From Anthoceros angustus (taxonomy: Eukaryota > Streptophyta > Anthocerotopsida > Anthocerotales > Anthocerotaceae), in the NCBI GenBank assembly GCA_010909165.1, contig MU008223.1:36001-100000 (forward strand): a DNA stretch of 64,000 nt, written 5' to 3'. Below the pieces are notes generated by a model. It did not search any database and had not been told where the DNA came from. It saw nothing but the letters and a program-made list of their open reading frames with translations. A program made the translations under genes and the position numbers. Below, in pieces: positions 10,996 to 20,756 of this stretch (position 1 is its first letter; each line of letters starts with the position of its first letter).

Positions 10996-11092
10996 GAAAT
11001 GGCGTACACTCTTGTTGTCAGTCTTTTGCTCGTGTTTACGATTTTTGTCAGTCTTATGCCCTCATCCTTGTTTGCTTTGCGCTTCCACCATG

Positions 11093-11278
11093 GCACGCTC
11101 CCAATGAAGAAAGTTTGGTTTGAAGCGGCTTTTGGGGCTGGGGCACAAAATCGAACAATCCTACGCTTCATCCCGACGTGACCTTGCGCAAAGGAAGTTG
11201 AGGAAAAGCGTGAAGGCCACCAAGTCCAAAGAGCATCCGAAATCCTTAGTGCCTCAAGACTAGGACGATTGTGCAAAG
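11093..11278 (+). other. Exon 1 of the ParB/methyltransferase-like gene
   Basis: Starts at ACCATGG and ends at the donor GCAAAG|GTAAGC. The frame reads MARSQ, an in-frame TGA, then a lysine/arginine-rich stretch (SSRRDLAQRKLRKSVKATKS) and, after another in-frame TAG, DDCAK at the splice site. The two stops are single-base or one-indel changes. The strongly basic composition would suit nuclear targeting. The phase (0) matches exon 2. Confidence 0.4.
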
Positions 11279-11658
11279 GTAAGCAGGCAAAATCTTTGTG
11301 GCTTCCTCTTCTGATGGCATGTGCAAATAAGGACTTATGAGGATGCATGTTGGTTGTCCTCTAAGGTTGCATCTGCGGAGACTTCATGCCAATGCTTGCG
11401 AATGGTGCTGCCGTTGGCTGCGTCTGCGTCCTAGTGTGCTTGAATTGTCCAGAGTTCAGGGCATCTTCACTCTAATGATCTGTGTAGCAACAATAAAGAT
11501 TTCAGGGCAGCTCCTGTTTTGTTTGCTTGTTTGCTGGATGCTTTTACTTTTACATTTTCCTCCGGCCCTCCTGCTTTGTTAATTAGTAATTCCCGCACCT
11601 AACCTAGTGCCTTGTGCTGCCGTGGTGACTAAGAACATGGAGATTTTGCCTTGTGCAG
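11279..11658 (+). other. Intron 1
   Basis: Donor GTAAGCAGG at 11,279 and acceptor TTGTGCAG ending at 11,658, with a T-rich stretch (CTTTTACTTTTACATTTTCC) in between. Joining the exons keeps the frame DDCAK-MVGG. The intron is T-rich compared with the flanking exons, as expected in plants. Confidence 0.5.
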
Positions 11659-12509
11659 ATGGTTGGAGGCACACGGAGCAAGGACGTTTTGGTTGTCTCT
11701 GATCCTAGAGAAGTAGGCAAGGTTGGCAAGAGGAAGCGCAACGACGAGCAAGCCAAGACCCGCTCCGCCGATCGCCCAACTGCGGATCCGATTCCAGCAA
11801 GCGAGGAGGAGGAGATCGTCCCGGCGAGTGCTAAATGCAAGAAGGCCTCAAGTCCACCTCCGTCCACAGTGGAGGAAGACCCACGAGGCCTAGTGGAGGC
11901 GTGGCTATCGATAAGTCGGTGATCAACACGATGCTAGAGGGAAATCTCGAGGAACAATGGCTGGAGGCAAGCCTTCTATAAGTGCAGCAGATTGCGGCAG
12001 TGCAAAGGTGGACCCAAACCACAAGCTAAGGCTGGGAGCTCTCACTCAAAAGCAAAGCATCATAATCTGGCAAGCTTCAATTGAGCGCTCCAACAATTGT
12101 GCCTCAAAGATTACCTCACGTTGAGCGCTGGCCCCTTCAATCGCAAGCAAAGTGTAATTGTGAAGAAACCGAGAGGTTGTCCACTCCAAGGTTCTTTTGG
12201 AGAATGAGTGGCATATTGTTATGCCCACCGCCTCGGATGATGAAGATAAGCCTTCCCTCTCGTGGCGCTTTGGGTGAGTGGATTGAGGTTGCAAATGCCA
12301 ATCAAGCATTGAGGCGGTTGGATAATCTGGGCTTGGCTGTCCACAATTGAGGCAGATATTACAATGGAGATCCTGCACGGTGAGGCTGGGCGCCTTTGTG
12401 TGACTCAAAGACGACTATAGGATGCTCGTTTGACCCTAGATAAAGTGGAAGCAGCGGTTGCACCGCAGATGTGAAGATCAAGCTCAAGGCCGCCCAGCAC
12501 GTGGAGGAT
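11659..12509 (+). other. Exon 2 (basic/acidic N-terminal region)
   Basis: Opens with MVGGTRSKDVLVVSDPREVG and a KRKR nuclear-localisation-like cluster, then an EEEE acid patch and a serine/proline stretch (SSPPPSTVEED), all in one frame to 11,922. Further plus-strand blocks (EWHIVMPTASDDEDKPS near 12,215; VKIKLKAAQHVED at the donor) need frame shifts. It ends at GAGGAT|GTGAGT. No catalytic domain is visible here. Confidence 0.45.
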
Positions 12510-13011
12510 GTGAGTCCTAACCACTTTTATTTTTCATGCTTGTTTCTTAGACTTTAAAAGGAGGGTGCACCGGGCTACCACGCACCCGCAGGCAGGGTGC
12601 GCCGGCCTACCATCGCACCCAAAGGTAGGCTGCGCCGGCGTACCAGCGCACCCTCTTTTATTTCTAAATTGTTCATCGGTTTTGAGGAGGGTGCACAGGC
12701 CTATGGCGCACCCTACGCCAACCTGCCAGCACACCCTACCTATGGGTTTATGGCTTGCCGGTGCACCCTACCTGTGGGTGCGTGGCAGACAATGAGGGTG
12801 TGCCAAGAGGCCGGCGCACCATCGTTATTTTCTTAGTTATCCTTTGGTTTTTTGTAGGGTGGGCTAGCTTACCAAGGAGGGTGCACAGGGTACCAGCGCA
12901 CCCTCCCTCTTGTTTTCTCTCTTTACATCTTGGGATTTGTTTATGGTGAACGTTACTAGCTGAGTATAGCTTCTAGTTTTGTTCCTAACTTTCATGTTTC
13001 ATTCATACCAG
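12510..13011 (+). other. Intron 2, carrying hairpin repeats
   Basis: Donor GTGAGTCC at 12,510, branch-like TTCCTAACTTTC near 12,985 and acceptor CATACCAG ending at 13,011. Splicing joins VED to NGEVFYSI in phase 0. The body contains at least five GGGTGC...GCACCC hairpins (listed separately). In the duplicated copy the acceptor reads CATACCG (15,073), i.e. CAG has become CG. Confidence 0.6.
12563..12903. repeat. Series of GGGTGC...GCACCC hairpins in intron
   Basis: Imperfect copies of a ~25-base palindrome sit at 12,563-12,587, 12,595-12,620, 12,628-12,653, 12,689-12,713 and 12,879-12,903. Each has GGGTGC(A/G)C at one end, a CGGCCTACCA-like centre and GCGCACCC at the other. The last has 9-bp perfect arms GGAGGGTGC/GCACCCTCC. 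Further units fill the equivalent introns at 14,650-14,975, 16,690-17,250 and 18,800-19,240. The fold-back pattern explains why GGAGGGTGC and its complement both recur. Confidence 0.7.
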
Positions 13012-14606
13012 AATGGGGAGGTTTTCTATAGCATAATCCTATGGTTCATCATGGATGGAATCAATGACAGCCCACTTTTGAAGGATGAGGGACAAGGCAT
13101 CCAGTCTCTTTGGACACCATGTCGCAAGCTCTGTTCTTCCGGTTGGTGGGAAGCGGGTGAATTTTCAGACCAGCTGAACATTGAAGAGGATGTAGCGATG
13201 ATCAACTGGGACAAGGATGCATCCGAGGAAGATGAGGATGTTGGATGCGGAGCAGTTTGAATGTTGAGGGGCGGGAAGAGGTCGAGTTAGAGGATGACTC
13301 TCTTGCTCCGCTAACCTCACCGACCTAGAGGCCACGAGGGAGAGGTTGAATCGGACCTTTGTGGCATATCACCGTGATCTGAGCCCTTTGGCCCCTAAAG
13401 ACATGGGCATGAAGGCGCGGCAGCGGTGTGGTAAGGGAAAGGCAACCGGTGGTGAGGAGAAGGAAGCAAGAAAGCAACCAATGAGAAATCACCTAAATCA
13501 AAGAAGAAGAAGGTGAAATCTCCTACTATTCGACCAATGTCAACGGACGAGGATAGGTTGCGCAAGATGTTGTGCAAAAGGATCCCTTGAACCTTAGTGC
13601 TAAGAAGAAGAAGATCCAGCCCACAATCATCCCTCTTCCTCGAGGAGTGCGGAATATCGACCCAAGATGCCATGATCCGAAGAATCGACACCTCCTGGTC
13701 CAGCTTCCTCGAGCGGGAGATTCGCAAGGGCATGTGGAAGAGGGCGTCTTGCCCATCTTGGTCATGGTGGACCCTCAGCGGTGTCCGGAAAAGCGGATGA
13801 ACTGATGTTTGAGAAGGAAGAGTACACTTTTGGCGTGCTTGGCGGCAACCATTGTTTCAGTGTGAGGAGCCTCACCACGCAATTCCCAACCTTGCAGTAC
13901 AAGTATATGGAGGGTCACATGTATGCGAGGCTAACCAGAGATGAGGGTGCGGCAATGAGACCACAATGTGATAGCGGACAGGAGGAAGAAGATGACGTTC
14001 ATTGAACAAGTTCGCTATGTGAAAGACGAGCTGGAGATCTTGAAGAGCCAGGGCATCTCAAAGCCGTCTTTGGACTGGAAGTGGGATCTGTACAGGTTGC
14101 TGGGGCTTGTGGAGCATGCTAGTACCGATGCGCCGCGGAGTGTGAAGCAAAAAGGTTGACCATAAGACATTGATACTCCGCATTGCAAAGTGCAGTGGTC
14201 TGGTTTGGTCAAATGTGAATGAGATATTCACAAGATGGGAGAAGTTGGAATTGCGAGCAAAAGCACCAAGCTGGCTGGGGTGTCTAAACGTCAAAGCCCT
14301 AGCAAACTGGACAGGAAGAGCAATCAAGTGCAGCGGGACAAAAAGACATATGTGGCAAGATGTTTAGGTGCTTCCGGGAGTTCCGGATGGGAAGTAGGGA
14401 GAAAATGTTGTTGAGCGCACGGAGAAAGTCATCCAGGGCACTTGGACTTGAAAGGCATGTATCTTGAGGTGCAACAGGAAGCATCTCCACGTAATTCGAT
14501 GACCATGGCCAAGCACCTAAGTTGCAACGCTTTGGAAGTACAGCAAAAGTATCCAAGCACGCCGAGATGATGATGTCGCAAGTTTCAAAGCTGCTTTGAG
14601 ATTGTG
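13012..14606 (+). other. Exon 3, copy 1: ParB/Srx-like module
   Basis: Begins NGEVFYSI after the acceptor and ends at GATTGTG|GTAAGT. ParB-N/Srx-fold domains bind nucleotides and act in segregation, or accompany DNA methyltransferases. Their hallmark is a G-[EN]-H-R-like loop followed, about 20-30 residues on, by an acidic/alanine segment and an N...R...(I/F)E block. Here 13,781-14,005 gives TFGVLGGNHCFSV (GGNH at 13,841-13,852), MEGHMYARLTRDE, then in the next frame ADRRKKMTFIEQV (about 13,973-14,012) and LDWKWDLYRLLGLVEH. The Arg of the GNHR loop is not seen. Upstream, VKSPTIRPMSTDEDRL and a lysine cluster precede it. At least five frame changes occur. The fold assignment is from motif spacing only. 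Confidence 0.45.
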
Positions 14607-14760
14607 GTAAGTTATTGTTCATGCGTTTTGTGCTCTCCGGTGCCCCCGTGCCATGCACCCTTTGGTTTTTGTGCCTTGAGCTTTGGTTGTGGAGTGCGCC
14701 CGTTGTGTCGCACTCTTTTGAGGGTGCGCCCATCGGCACACTCTATTTTGTTCTTTCGGT
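14607..14760 (+). other. Start of intron 3, cut by duplication
   Basis: Consensus donor GTAAGTTATTG at 14,607, followed by T-rich sequence and GGGTGC words. The duplication joint at about 14,760 then returns to the inside of intron 2. If P were single, this intron would run on to the methyltransferase-like exon as it does after copy 2. Confidence 0.5.
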
Positions 14761-16819
14761 TTGAGGAGGGTGCACAGGCCTATGGCGCACCCACGCCAAC
14801 CCGCCAGACACCACCGGTGGGTTTATGGCTTGCCGGTGCACCACTGGGGTGCAGTAGGTGGACAATGAGGGTGTGCCGAGGCGCACCATCGTTATTTTCT
14901 TAGTTATCCTTTGGTTTTTGTAGGGTGGGCTAGCTTACCAAGGAGGAGGGTGCGCAGGTACCAGCACCCTCCTCTTGTTTTCTCTCTTTACATCTTGGGA
15001 TTTGTTTATGGTGAGCGTTACTATGAGTATAGCTTCTAGTTTTGTTCCTAACTTTCATATTTCATTCATACCGAATGGGGAGGTTTTCTATAGCATAATC
15101 CTACGGTTCATCGTGGATGGAATCAATGACAGCCCACTTTTGAAGGATGAGGACAAGGCATCCAAAGTCTCTTTGGACACCATGTCGCAAGCTCTGTTCT
15201 TCCGTGGGAAGCGGGTGAATTTTCAGACCAGCTGAACATTGAAGAGGATGTAGCGATGATCAACTGGGGACAAGGATGCATCCGAGGAAGATGAGGATGT
15301 TGGACGGAGGTGTTTGAATGTTGAGGGGCGGGAAGAGGTCGAGTTAGAGGATGACTCTCTTGCTCCGCTAACCTCACCGACCTAGAGGCCACGAGGGAGA
15401 GGTTGAATCACCTTTGTGGCATATCACGGGATCTCGAGCCCTTTGGCCCCTAAAGACATGGGCATGAAGGCGCCAAACGCAGTGGGTAAGGGAAAGGCAA
15501 CCAGACCGGTGAGGAGAAGGAAGCAAGAAAGCAACCAATGAGAAATCACCTAAGCATCAAAGAAGAAGAAGGTGAAATCTCCTACTATTCGACCAATGTC
15601 AACGGACGAGGATAGGTTGCAGCAAGATGTTGTGCAAAAGGATCCCTTGCGCGAGAGTGCTAAGAAGAAGAAGATCCAGCCCACAACAGCAATCATCCCT
15701 CTTCACGCTCGAGGAGTGCGGAATATCGACCCAAGATGCCATGATCCAAGAATCGACACCTCTGGTCCAGCTTCCTCGAGCGGGAGATTCGCAAGGGGCA
15801 TGTGGAAGAGGGCGTCTTGCCCATCTTGGTCATGGTGGACCCTCGGTGTCCGACCCGGAAGACCGGGATGAACTGATGTTTGAGAAGGAAGAGTACACTT
15901 TTGGCGTGCTTGGCAACCATTGTTTCAGTGTGAGGAGCCTCACCGCAATTCCCAACCTTGCCTGACAAGTATATGGAGGGTCACATGTATGCGTGTGGCT
16001 AACACAAAGAAGAGATGAGGGTGCGGCAATGACCACAATGTGATAGCGGACGGAGGAAGAAGATGACGTTCATTGAACAAGTTCGCTATGTGAAAGACGA
16101 GCTGGAGATCTTGAAGAGCTGTGGCATCTCAAAGCCGTCTTTGACCGGAAGTGGATCAGATGTGTTGGGGCTTGTGGAGCATGCTAGTACCGGCTGGAGT
16201 GTGAAGCAAAAAGGTTGACCAAGACATTGATACTCCGCATTGCAAAGTGCGTGGTCTGGTTTTGGTCAAATGTGAATGAGATATTCACAAGATGGGAGAA
16301 GTTGGAATTGCGAGCAAAAGCACCAAGCTGGCTGGGGTGTCTAAACGTCAAAGCCCTAGCAAACTGGACAGGAAGAGCAATCAAGTGCAGCGGGACAAAA
16401 AGACATATGTGGCAAGATGTTTAGGTGCTTCCGGGAGTTCCGGATGGGAAGTAGGGAGAAAATGTTGTTGAGCGCACGGAGAAAGTCATCCAGGGCACTT
16501 GGACTTGAAAGGCATGTATCTTGAGGTGCAACAGGAAGCATCTCCACGTAATTCGATGACCATGGCCAAGCACCTAAGTTGCAACGCTTTGGAAGTACAG
16601 CAAAAGTATCCAAGCACGCCGAGATGATGATGTCGCAAGTTTCAAAGCTGCTTTGAGATTGTGGTAAGTTATTGTTCATGCGTTTTGTGCTCTCCGGTGC
16701 CCCCGTGCCATGCACCCTTTGGTTTTGTGCCTTGAGCTTTGGTTGTGGAGTGCGCCCGTTGTGTCGCACTCTTTTGAGGGTGCGCCCATCGGCACACCTC
16801 TATTTTGTTCTTTCGGTTT
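14761..16819 (+). repeat. Tandem unit P, copy 2
   Basis: 2,059 bases repeating unit P. Compared with copy 1 it lacks short pieces, commonly where copy 1 has CAG, CTG, CGC or GC-rich words. Examples are the intron acceptor CCAG to CCG at 15,073 and loss of one GGC in the GGNH motif at about 15,912. The last ~450 bases are identical to copy 1 apart from one T-run length. Confidence 0.85.
15074..16663 (+). other. Exon 3, copy 2: ParB/Srx-like module
   Basis: The same protein words recur: DGINDSPLLKDEDKASKVS, VKSPTIRPMSTDEDRL (15,572 frame), FEKEEYTFGVLGNHCFSVRS (15,860-15,925) and KKMTFIEQVRYVKDELE (about 16,058-16,110). The frames break in different places from copy 1, so combining the copies shows that most breaks are private to one copy. 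It ends at the same donor, GTAAGT at 16,664. Confidence 0.45.
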
Positions 16820-17357
16820 GAGTAGAGTTTGCGGTAGGCCGCCTAGCGCACCATCCATTTTATTCTTCATTGTTTTGGTTACATGGAGGGCTGGTAGGCG
16901 ACGTACCCTCAAAGAGTGTGCACCGCCTACCCTCCATTTTCTTTTTATTTGTTTTGGTTGTGGAGGGTACGCTGGTAGGCGGCGCCTTTGTCTTTCAATG
17001 TCGCCTATTGGCGCACACTCCATTGTTCTTTCTTTGCTTTGGATTTGAGCGGTCGACCTATCTCTATATATTTCTTTCTTTGCTTTGATTTTGAGCGGAG
17101 CGGCCTACCCTCTCTTTTTGTGCGGTTTGGTTTTGACAAGAGTACAACGCCTGGTGTGGGTTTGCTGGACTATTGGCGCACCTTCTTTCTTTATCGTTTG
17201 CATTGGTTTGCGCCCATAGGCCAGCACCCATAGTAAGTCGCGACCAAGCGCACACCCTCCATTTGTGTCGTGTGTTTCGCTTTGGTTTTAGGGTGCTCTT
17301 GTTTGCTTTTCTTACGCGTGGAGGTTAAAAAATGGTTTCATGGCTGCCTCTATTCAG
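16664..17357 (+). other. Intron 3 (between ParB-like and methyltransferase-like parts)
   Basis: Donor GTAAGT at 16,664. The interior is T-rich with repeated TTCTTTCTTTGCTTTG and many GGGTGC/GCGCACCC words. A possible acceptor is CTCTATTCAG ending at 17,357 before AAACCATCGG. An earlier one, ACGCGTGGAG near 17,322, would place MAASIQKP inside the exon. The acceptor choice is undecided. Confidence 0.35.
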
Positions 17358-18796
17358 AAACCATCGGATGTGAATGTGTTGAAGAACCTTCCCAATATTT
17401 TCCAGGACTGGATCTTGGCTGCGAAAGCCTGGAAGAAGATGGAAGTGGAGGCTCGACAATTGGCAGGAAGCTCAATAGACAATGAGCTGCGAGTTCATTG
17501 TCCCTTCTGAAAAAATGACCTATCAGATTTTCAACAGGCCCATGGAGGAGTTGCTTGGTTTTGGGCGGAAGAGGAACTACACCCTTGATCATGGACCTGC
17601 CAAGGGACATGGCTTGGGTTCAAATGATGCTCGGTGTTACCCGGAGGTTCTTTTGGCAATACTTAATCACTTCATGGAGATCACTGGCTGCAGACATTTG
17701 GTGGTGGTCCTTCATGGTGCAGATCGGATGGTGGATGTCCATGAAGCAATGCGAGGTTGCAAGTCCGGCAAGATGTTGACATTTGTCTGGGAGAAGACTA
17801 ATGTTAGGGAAGACAATCAGGTGTACAACAACTCGGATTATATTACTGTGGGTTCAGGTTTGAAGCCAAGTTCGGAACTTTCAACTGCGCCTCTGTTGCC
17901 CTTTGGCATCACATTGGGGTACCAAGGCATGGGTTCCGTGATCAAGTGCGATCGGTTGTGAAGAAGCTGGTGTACTCAGCAATGGATAGGAGAGTGGTTT
18001 CTCCGTGTCGGGCGGTGTCCACACTCATCCAAACCTTCTCCATAGGAGGCGGGTTATTACGGGTTTGCGGGAGTGGCTCGGCGGCTTTGGCTGCCCCTGA
18101 ATGGGAGAAATGTGATAGCGGTGGATTCGGACCACCGTTGTGCAATGTTCATCACCCAGTAGCATAGTCGGCTATCATGCTTTCCCAAACGTCAATGAAG
18201 AACTAAATATGCTTCCGTTTAAGCGTGGGAAAGGATCTTTTGGCCAAAGGAGATCGTCGGGATGAACCTTATTCCTTGTGGGGTGTCATTGAACATGGTT
18301 TCTAAACGCCCTACCATAGTCTGCTAGTGTTGGAGGCGGTCAAATCACTCGAATAGGGCGGATGTGCAAGGTGACAAGGATGGCGAGGAAGATGAAGCGA
18401 GGCTCCTCCGAGCCTGTGGCACCAATGATCGACTTGGGTGCTGATTTGGACGACTGGGAATGACAAGGTGGTCGTTCAAAACACAGGACCAAAACATGGA
18501 GGATGCTTGATGCGGACGGGGAGAACCCTTCTTTGTCTGGACATACCCACGATCAAGTATTGCGGGCTTTAGGGTTATCCTAGTTATAAATGAGCAGACC
18601 ACATTGGTTACCTCTAACTAGGCCTAAGCTATTAATGTAGTTACACAACCCTTCGTAATTGTTTAAATGCCCACCTATGATCCGGAAAATTAATTCATTG
18701 TTAATATAGCTTACATTTGATGCAAGACACTTCCATGGCACCTCTAACTTGGTATCGAGCAATGATCCGGACTTGCTTGCTATCTCTTTCTTCGCT
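16820..18796 (+). repeat. Tandem unit Q, copy 1
   Basis: Runs from TGAGTAGAGTTTGCGG to the next occurrence at about 18,797, 1,977 bases. It covers the rest of intron 3, the methyltransferase-like exon and about 220 bases of 3' flank. The joint P-to-Q and the joint Q-to-Q both fall in a CTTTGAG(G/T)AG word. Confidence 0.85.
17340..18571 (+). other. Methyltransferase-like exon, copy 1
   Basis: Beta-class amino methyltransferases transfer a methyl group from AdoMet to N4 of cytosine or N6 of adenine, with catalytic motif IV before the AdoMet motif. Here an N-terminal helix block (KPSDVNVLKNLPNIFQDWIL) is followed by MDLPRDMAW (17,591-17,617), in the place of a D-P-P-[YW] motif IV. Next come EVLLAILNHFMEI, TFVWEKTNVREDN and YNNSDYITVG (to about 17,853), like the WEK..N..NSHEYI block of N6/N4 enzymes. 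Then SPCRAVSTLIQTFSIGGG (to 18,053) and GRNVIAVDSDHRCAMF (18,103-18,150) match the 'K-P...GG...GR..I.vD.D' AdoMet region. An acidic tail ends at KYCGL. Frames change at least four times. DLPR is not canonical DPPY. Confidence 0.5.
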
Positions 18797-20756
18797 TTGA
18801 GTAGAGTTTGCGGTAGGCGACTATGACGCACCATCCATTTTATTCTTCATTGTTTTGGTTACATGGAGGGTACGCTGGTAGGCGTGTACCCTCAAAGAGT
18901 GTGCACCGCCTACCGGTGCCTACCCTCCATTTTCTTTTTATTTGTTTTGGTTGTTCAGTGCGGTAGGCGGCGCCTTTATCTTCAATAGGTCTTGGCCTAT
19001 TGGCGCACACTCCATTTTATTCTTTCTTTGCTTTGGATTTGGCAGTCACGGCGCATCTTCTTTCTTTTGCTTTGATTTTGAGTGAGGCCTACCTCTCTTT
19101 TTGTGCCGGTTTGGTTTTGACAAGAGTACAACTGGTGTGGGTTTGCTGGACTATTGGCGCACCTTCTTTCTTTATCGTTTGCATTGGTTTGCGCCCATAG
19201 GCCAGCACCCATAGTAAGTCGCCATAAGCACCCTCCATTTGTGTCGTGTGTTTCGCTTTGGTTTTAGGGTGCTCTTGTTTGCTTTTCTTACGCGTGGAGG
19301 TTAAACAATGGTTTCATGGCTGCCTCTATTCGAAACCATCGGATGTGAATGTGTTGAAGAACCTTCCCAATATTTTCCAGATCTTGGATCCAAGCACGGA
19401 AGAAGATGGAAGTGGAGGCTCGTTGGCAGCTCAATAGACAATGAGCTGCGAGTTCATTGTCCCGGTTCGTGAAAAAATGAGCTATCAGTTTTCAACAGCC
19501 CATGGAGGAGTTGCTTGGTTTTGGGCGGAAGAGGAACTACACCCTTGATCATGGACCTGCCAAGGGACATGGCTTGGGTTCAAATGATGCTCGTGTTGTT
19601 ACCTCGGAGGTTCTTTTCTTAATCACTTCATGGAGATCCTGGCTGCGAGACATTTGGTGGTCCTTCATGGTGCGGTCGGATGGTGGATGTCCATGAAGCA
19701 ATGCGCCGGGTTGCAAGTCCGGCAAGATGTTGACATTTGTCCGAGAAGACTAATGTTAGGGAAGACAATCGGTGTACAACAACTCGGATTATATTCGTGG
19801 GTTCAGTTTGAAGCCGGTTGAACTTTCACCTCTGTTGCCTTTGGCATCACATTGGGGTACCAAGGCATGGGTTCCGTGATCAAGTGCGATCATTGTGAAG
19901 AAGCGGTGTACTCGGAATGGATAGGAGAGTGGTTTCTCCGTATCGAGCGGTGATGTCCACACTCATCCAAACCTTCTCCATAGGAGGCGGGTTATTGACG
20001 GGTTTGCGGGAGTGGCTCGGCTTTGGCTGCCCTGGAATGGGAGAAATGTGATAGCGGTGGATTCGGACCACCGTTGTGCAATGTTCATCACCCAGCGCAT
20101 AGTGCTATCATGCTTTCCCAAAGCGTCAATGAAGAACTAAATATGCTTCCGTTTAAGCGTGGGAAAGGATCCTTTTGGCCAAAGGAGATCTGTCTGGGGA
20201 TGAACCTTATTCCTTGTGGGGTGTCATTGAACATGGTTTCTAAACGCCCGCCCTACCATAGTCTGCTAGTGTTGGAGGCAGGTCAAATCACTCTGAATAG
20301 GGCTTCAGATGTGCAAGGTGACAAGGATGGCGAGGAAGATGAAGCTGAGGCTCCTCCAGAGCCTGTGGCACCAATGATCGACTTGGGTGCTGATTTGGAC
20401 GACTTCGGGGGGAATGACAAGGTGGTCGTTCAAAACACAAAGGACCAAAACATGGAGGATGCTTCTGATGCGGACAGGGAGAACCCTTCTTTGTCTGTGG
20501 ACATACCCACAGTCAAGTATTGCGGGCTTTAGGGTTATCCTAGTTATAAATGAGCAGACCACATTGGTTACTTCTAACTAGGCCTAAGCTATTAATGTAG
20601 TTACACAACCCTTCGTAATTGTTTAAATGCCCACCTATGATCCAGAAAATTAATTCATTGTTAATATAGCTTACATTTGATGCAAGACACTTCCATGGCA
20701 CCTCTAACTTGGTATCGAGCAATGATCCGGACTTGCTTGCTATCTCTTTCTTCGCT
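18797..20756 (+). repeat. Tandem unit Q, copy 2
   Basis: 1,960 bases repeating unit Q. The 3' 240 bases differ from copy 1 by only two substitutions seen by eye, while the coding part differs by many small indels. After 20,757 the sequence is unique (TAGTATAGGGAAATAGG). Confidence 0.85.
19310..20532 (+). other. Methyltransferase-like exon, copy 2
   Basis: Repeats the blocks of copy 1. The long open frame 20,023-20,532 carries the C-terminal part intact: SQSVNEELNMLPFKRGKGSF, SKR, LLVLEAGQITLNRASD and a strongly acidic tail (EEDEAEAPPEPV, DLGADLDDFGG) to the stop. GRNVIAVDSDHRCAMF lies at 20,039-20,086 in another frame. The stretch covering TFVWEK/YNNSDYI (about 19,725-19,795) has lost several bases. 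Because this copy is clean where copy 1 is broken, and the reverse, one ancestral intact reading is likely. Confidence 0.5.

Larger units (their letters stand above)
12682..14760 (+). repeat. Tandem unit P, copy 1
   Basis: From TTTGAGGAGGGTGC to the next occurrence of the same word, 2,079 bases. It spans the end of intron 2, the ParB-like exon 3 and the start of intron 3. It is identical to copy 2 over roughly 14,221-14,670 and indel-rich relative to it before that. Confidence 0.85.
11093..20532 (+). pseudogene. ParB-like / amino-DNA-methyltransferase-like gene, frame-broken
   Basis: A multi-exon plus-strand gene candidate. Exons 1-2 give a basic, acidic-patch N-terminal region, exon 3 a ParB/Srx-like module, and the last exon(s) a module resembling beta-class N4C/N6A DNA methyltransferases. 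ParB-methyltransferase pairings are known in phages and bacteria. Exon phases agree at the two junctions I could test (11,278/11,659 and 12,509/13,012). The start is chosen at ACCATGG (11,093). The stop is at 20,530-20,532 (KYCGL). Both modules are tandemly doubled, giving the order P, P, Q, Q. Many frameshifts occur, at least some likely from sequencing error, so whether the gene is dead is open. It is bracketed by inverted copia C fragments. The function is inferred, not demonstrated. Confidence 0.5.
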
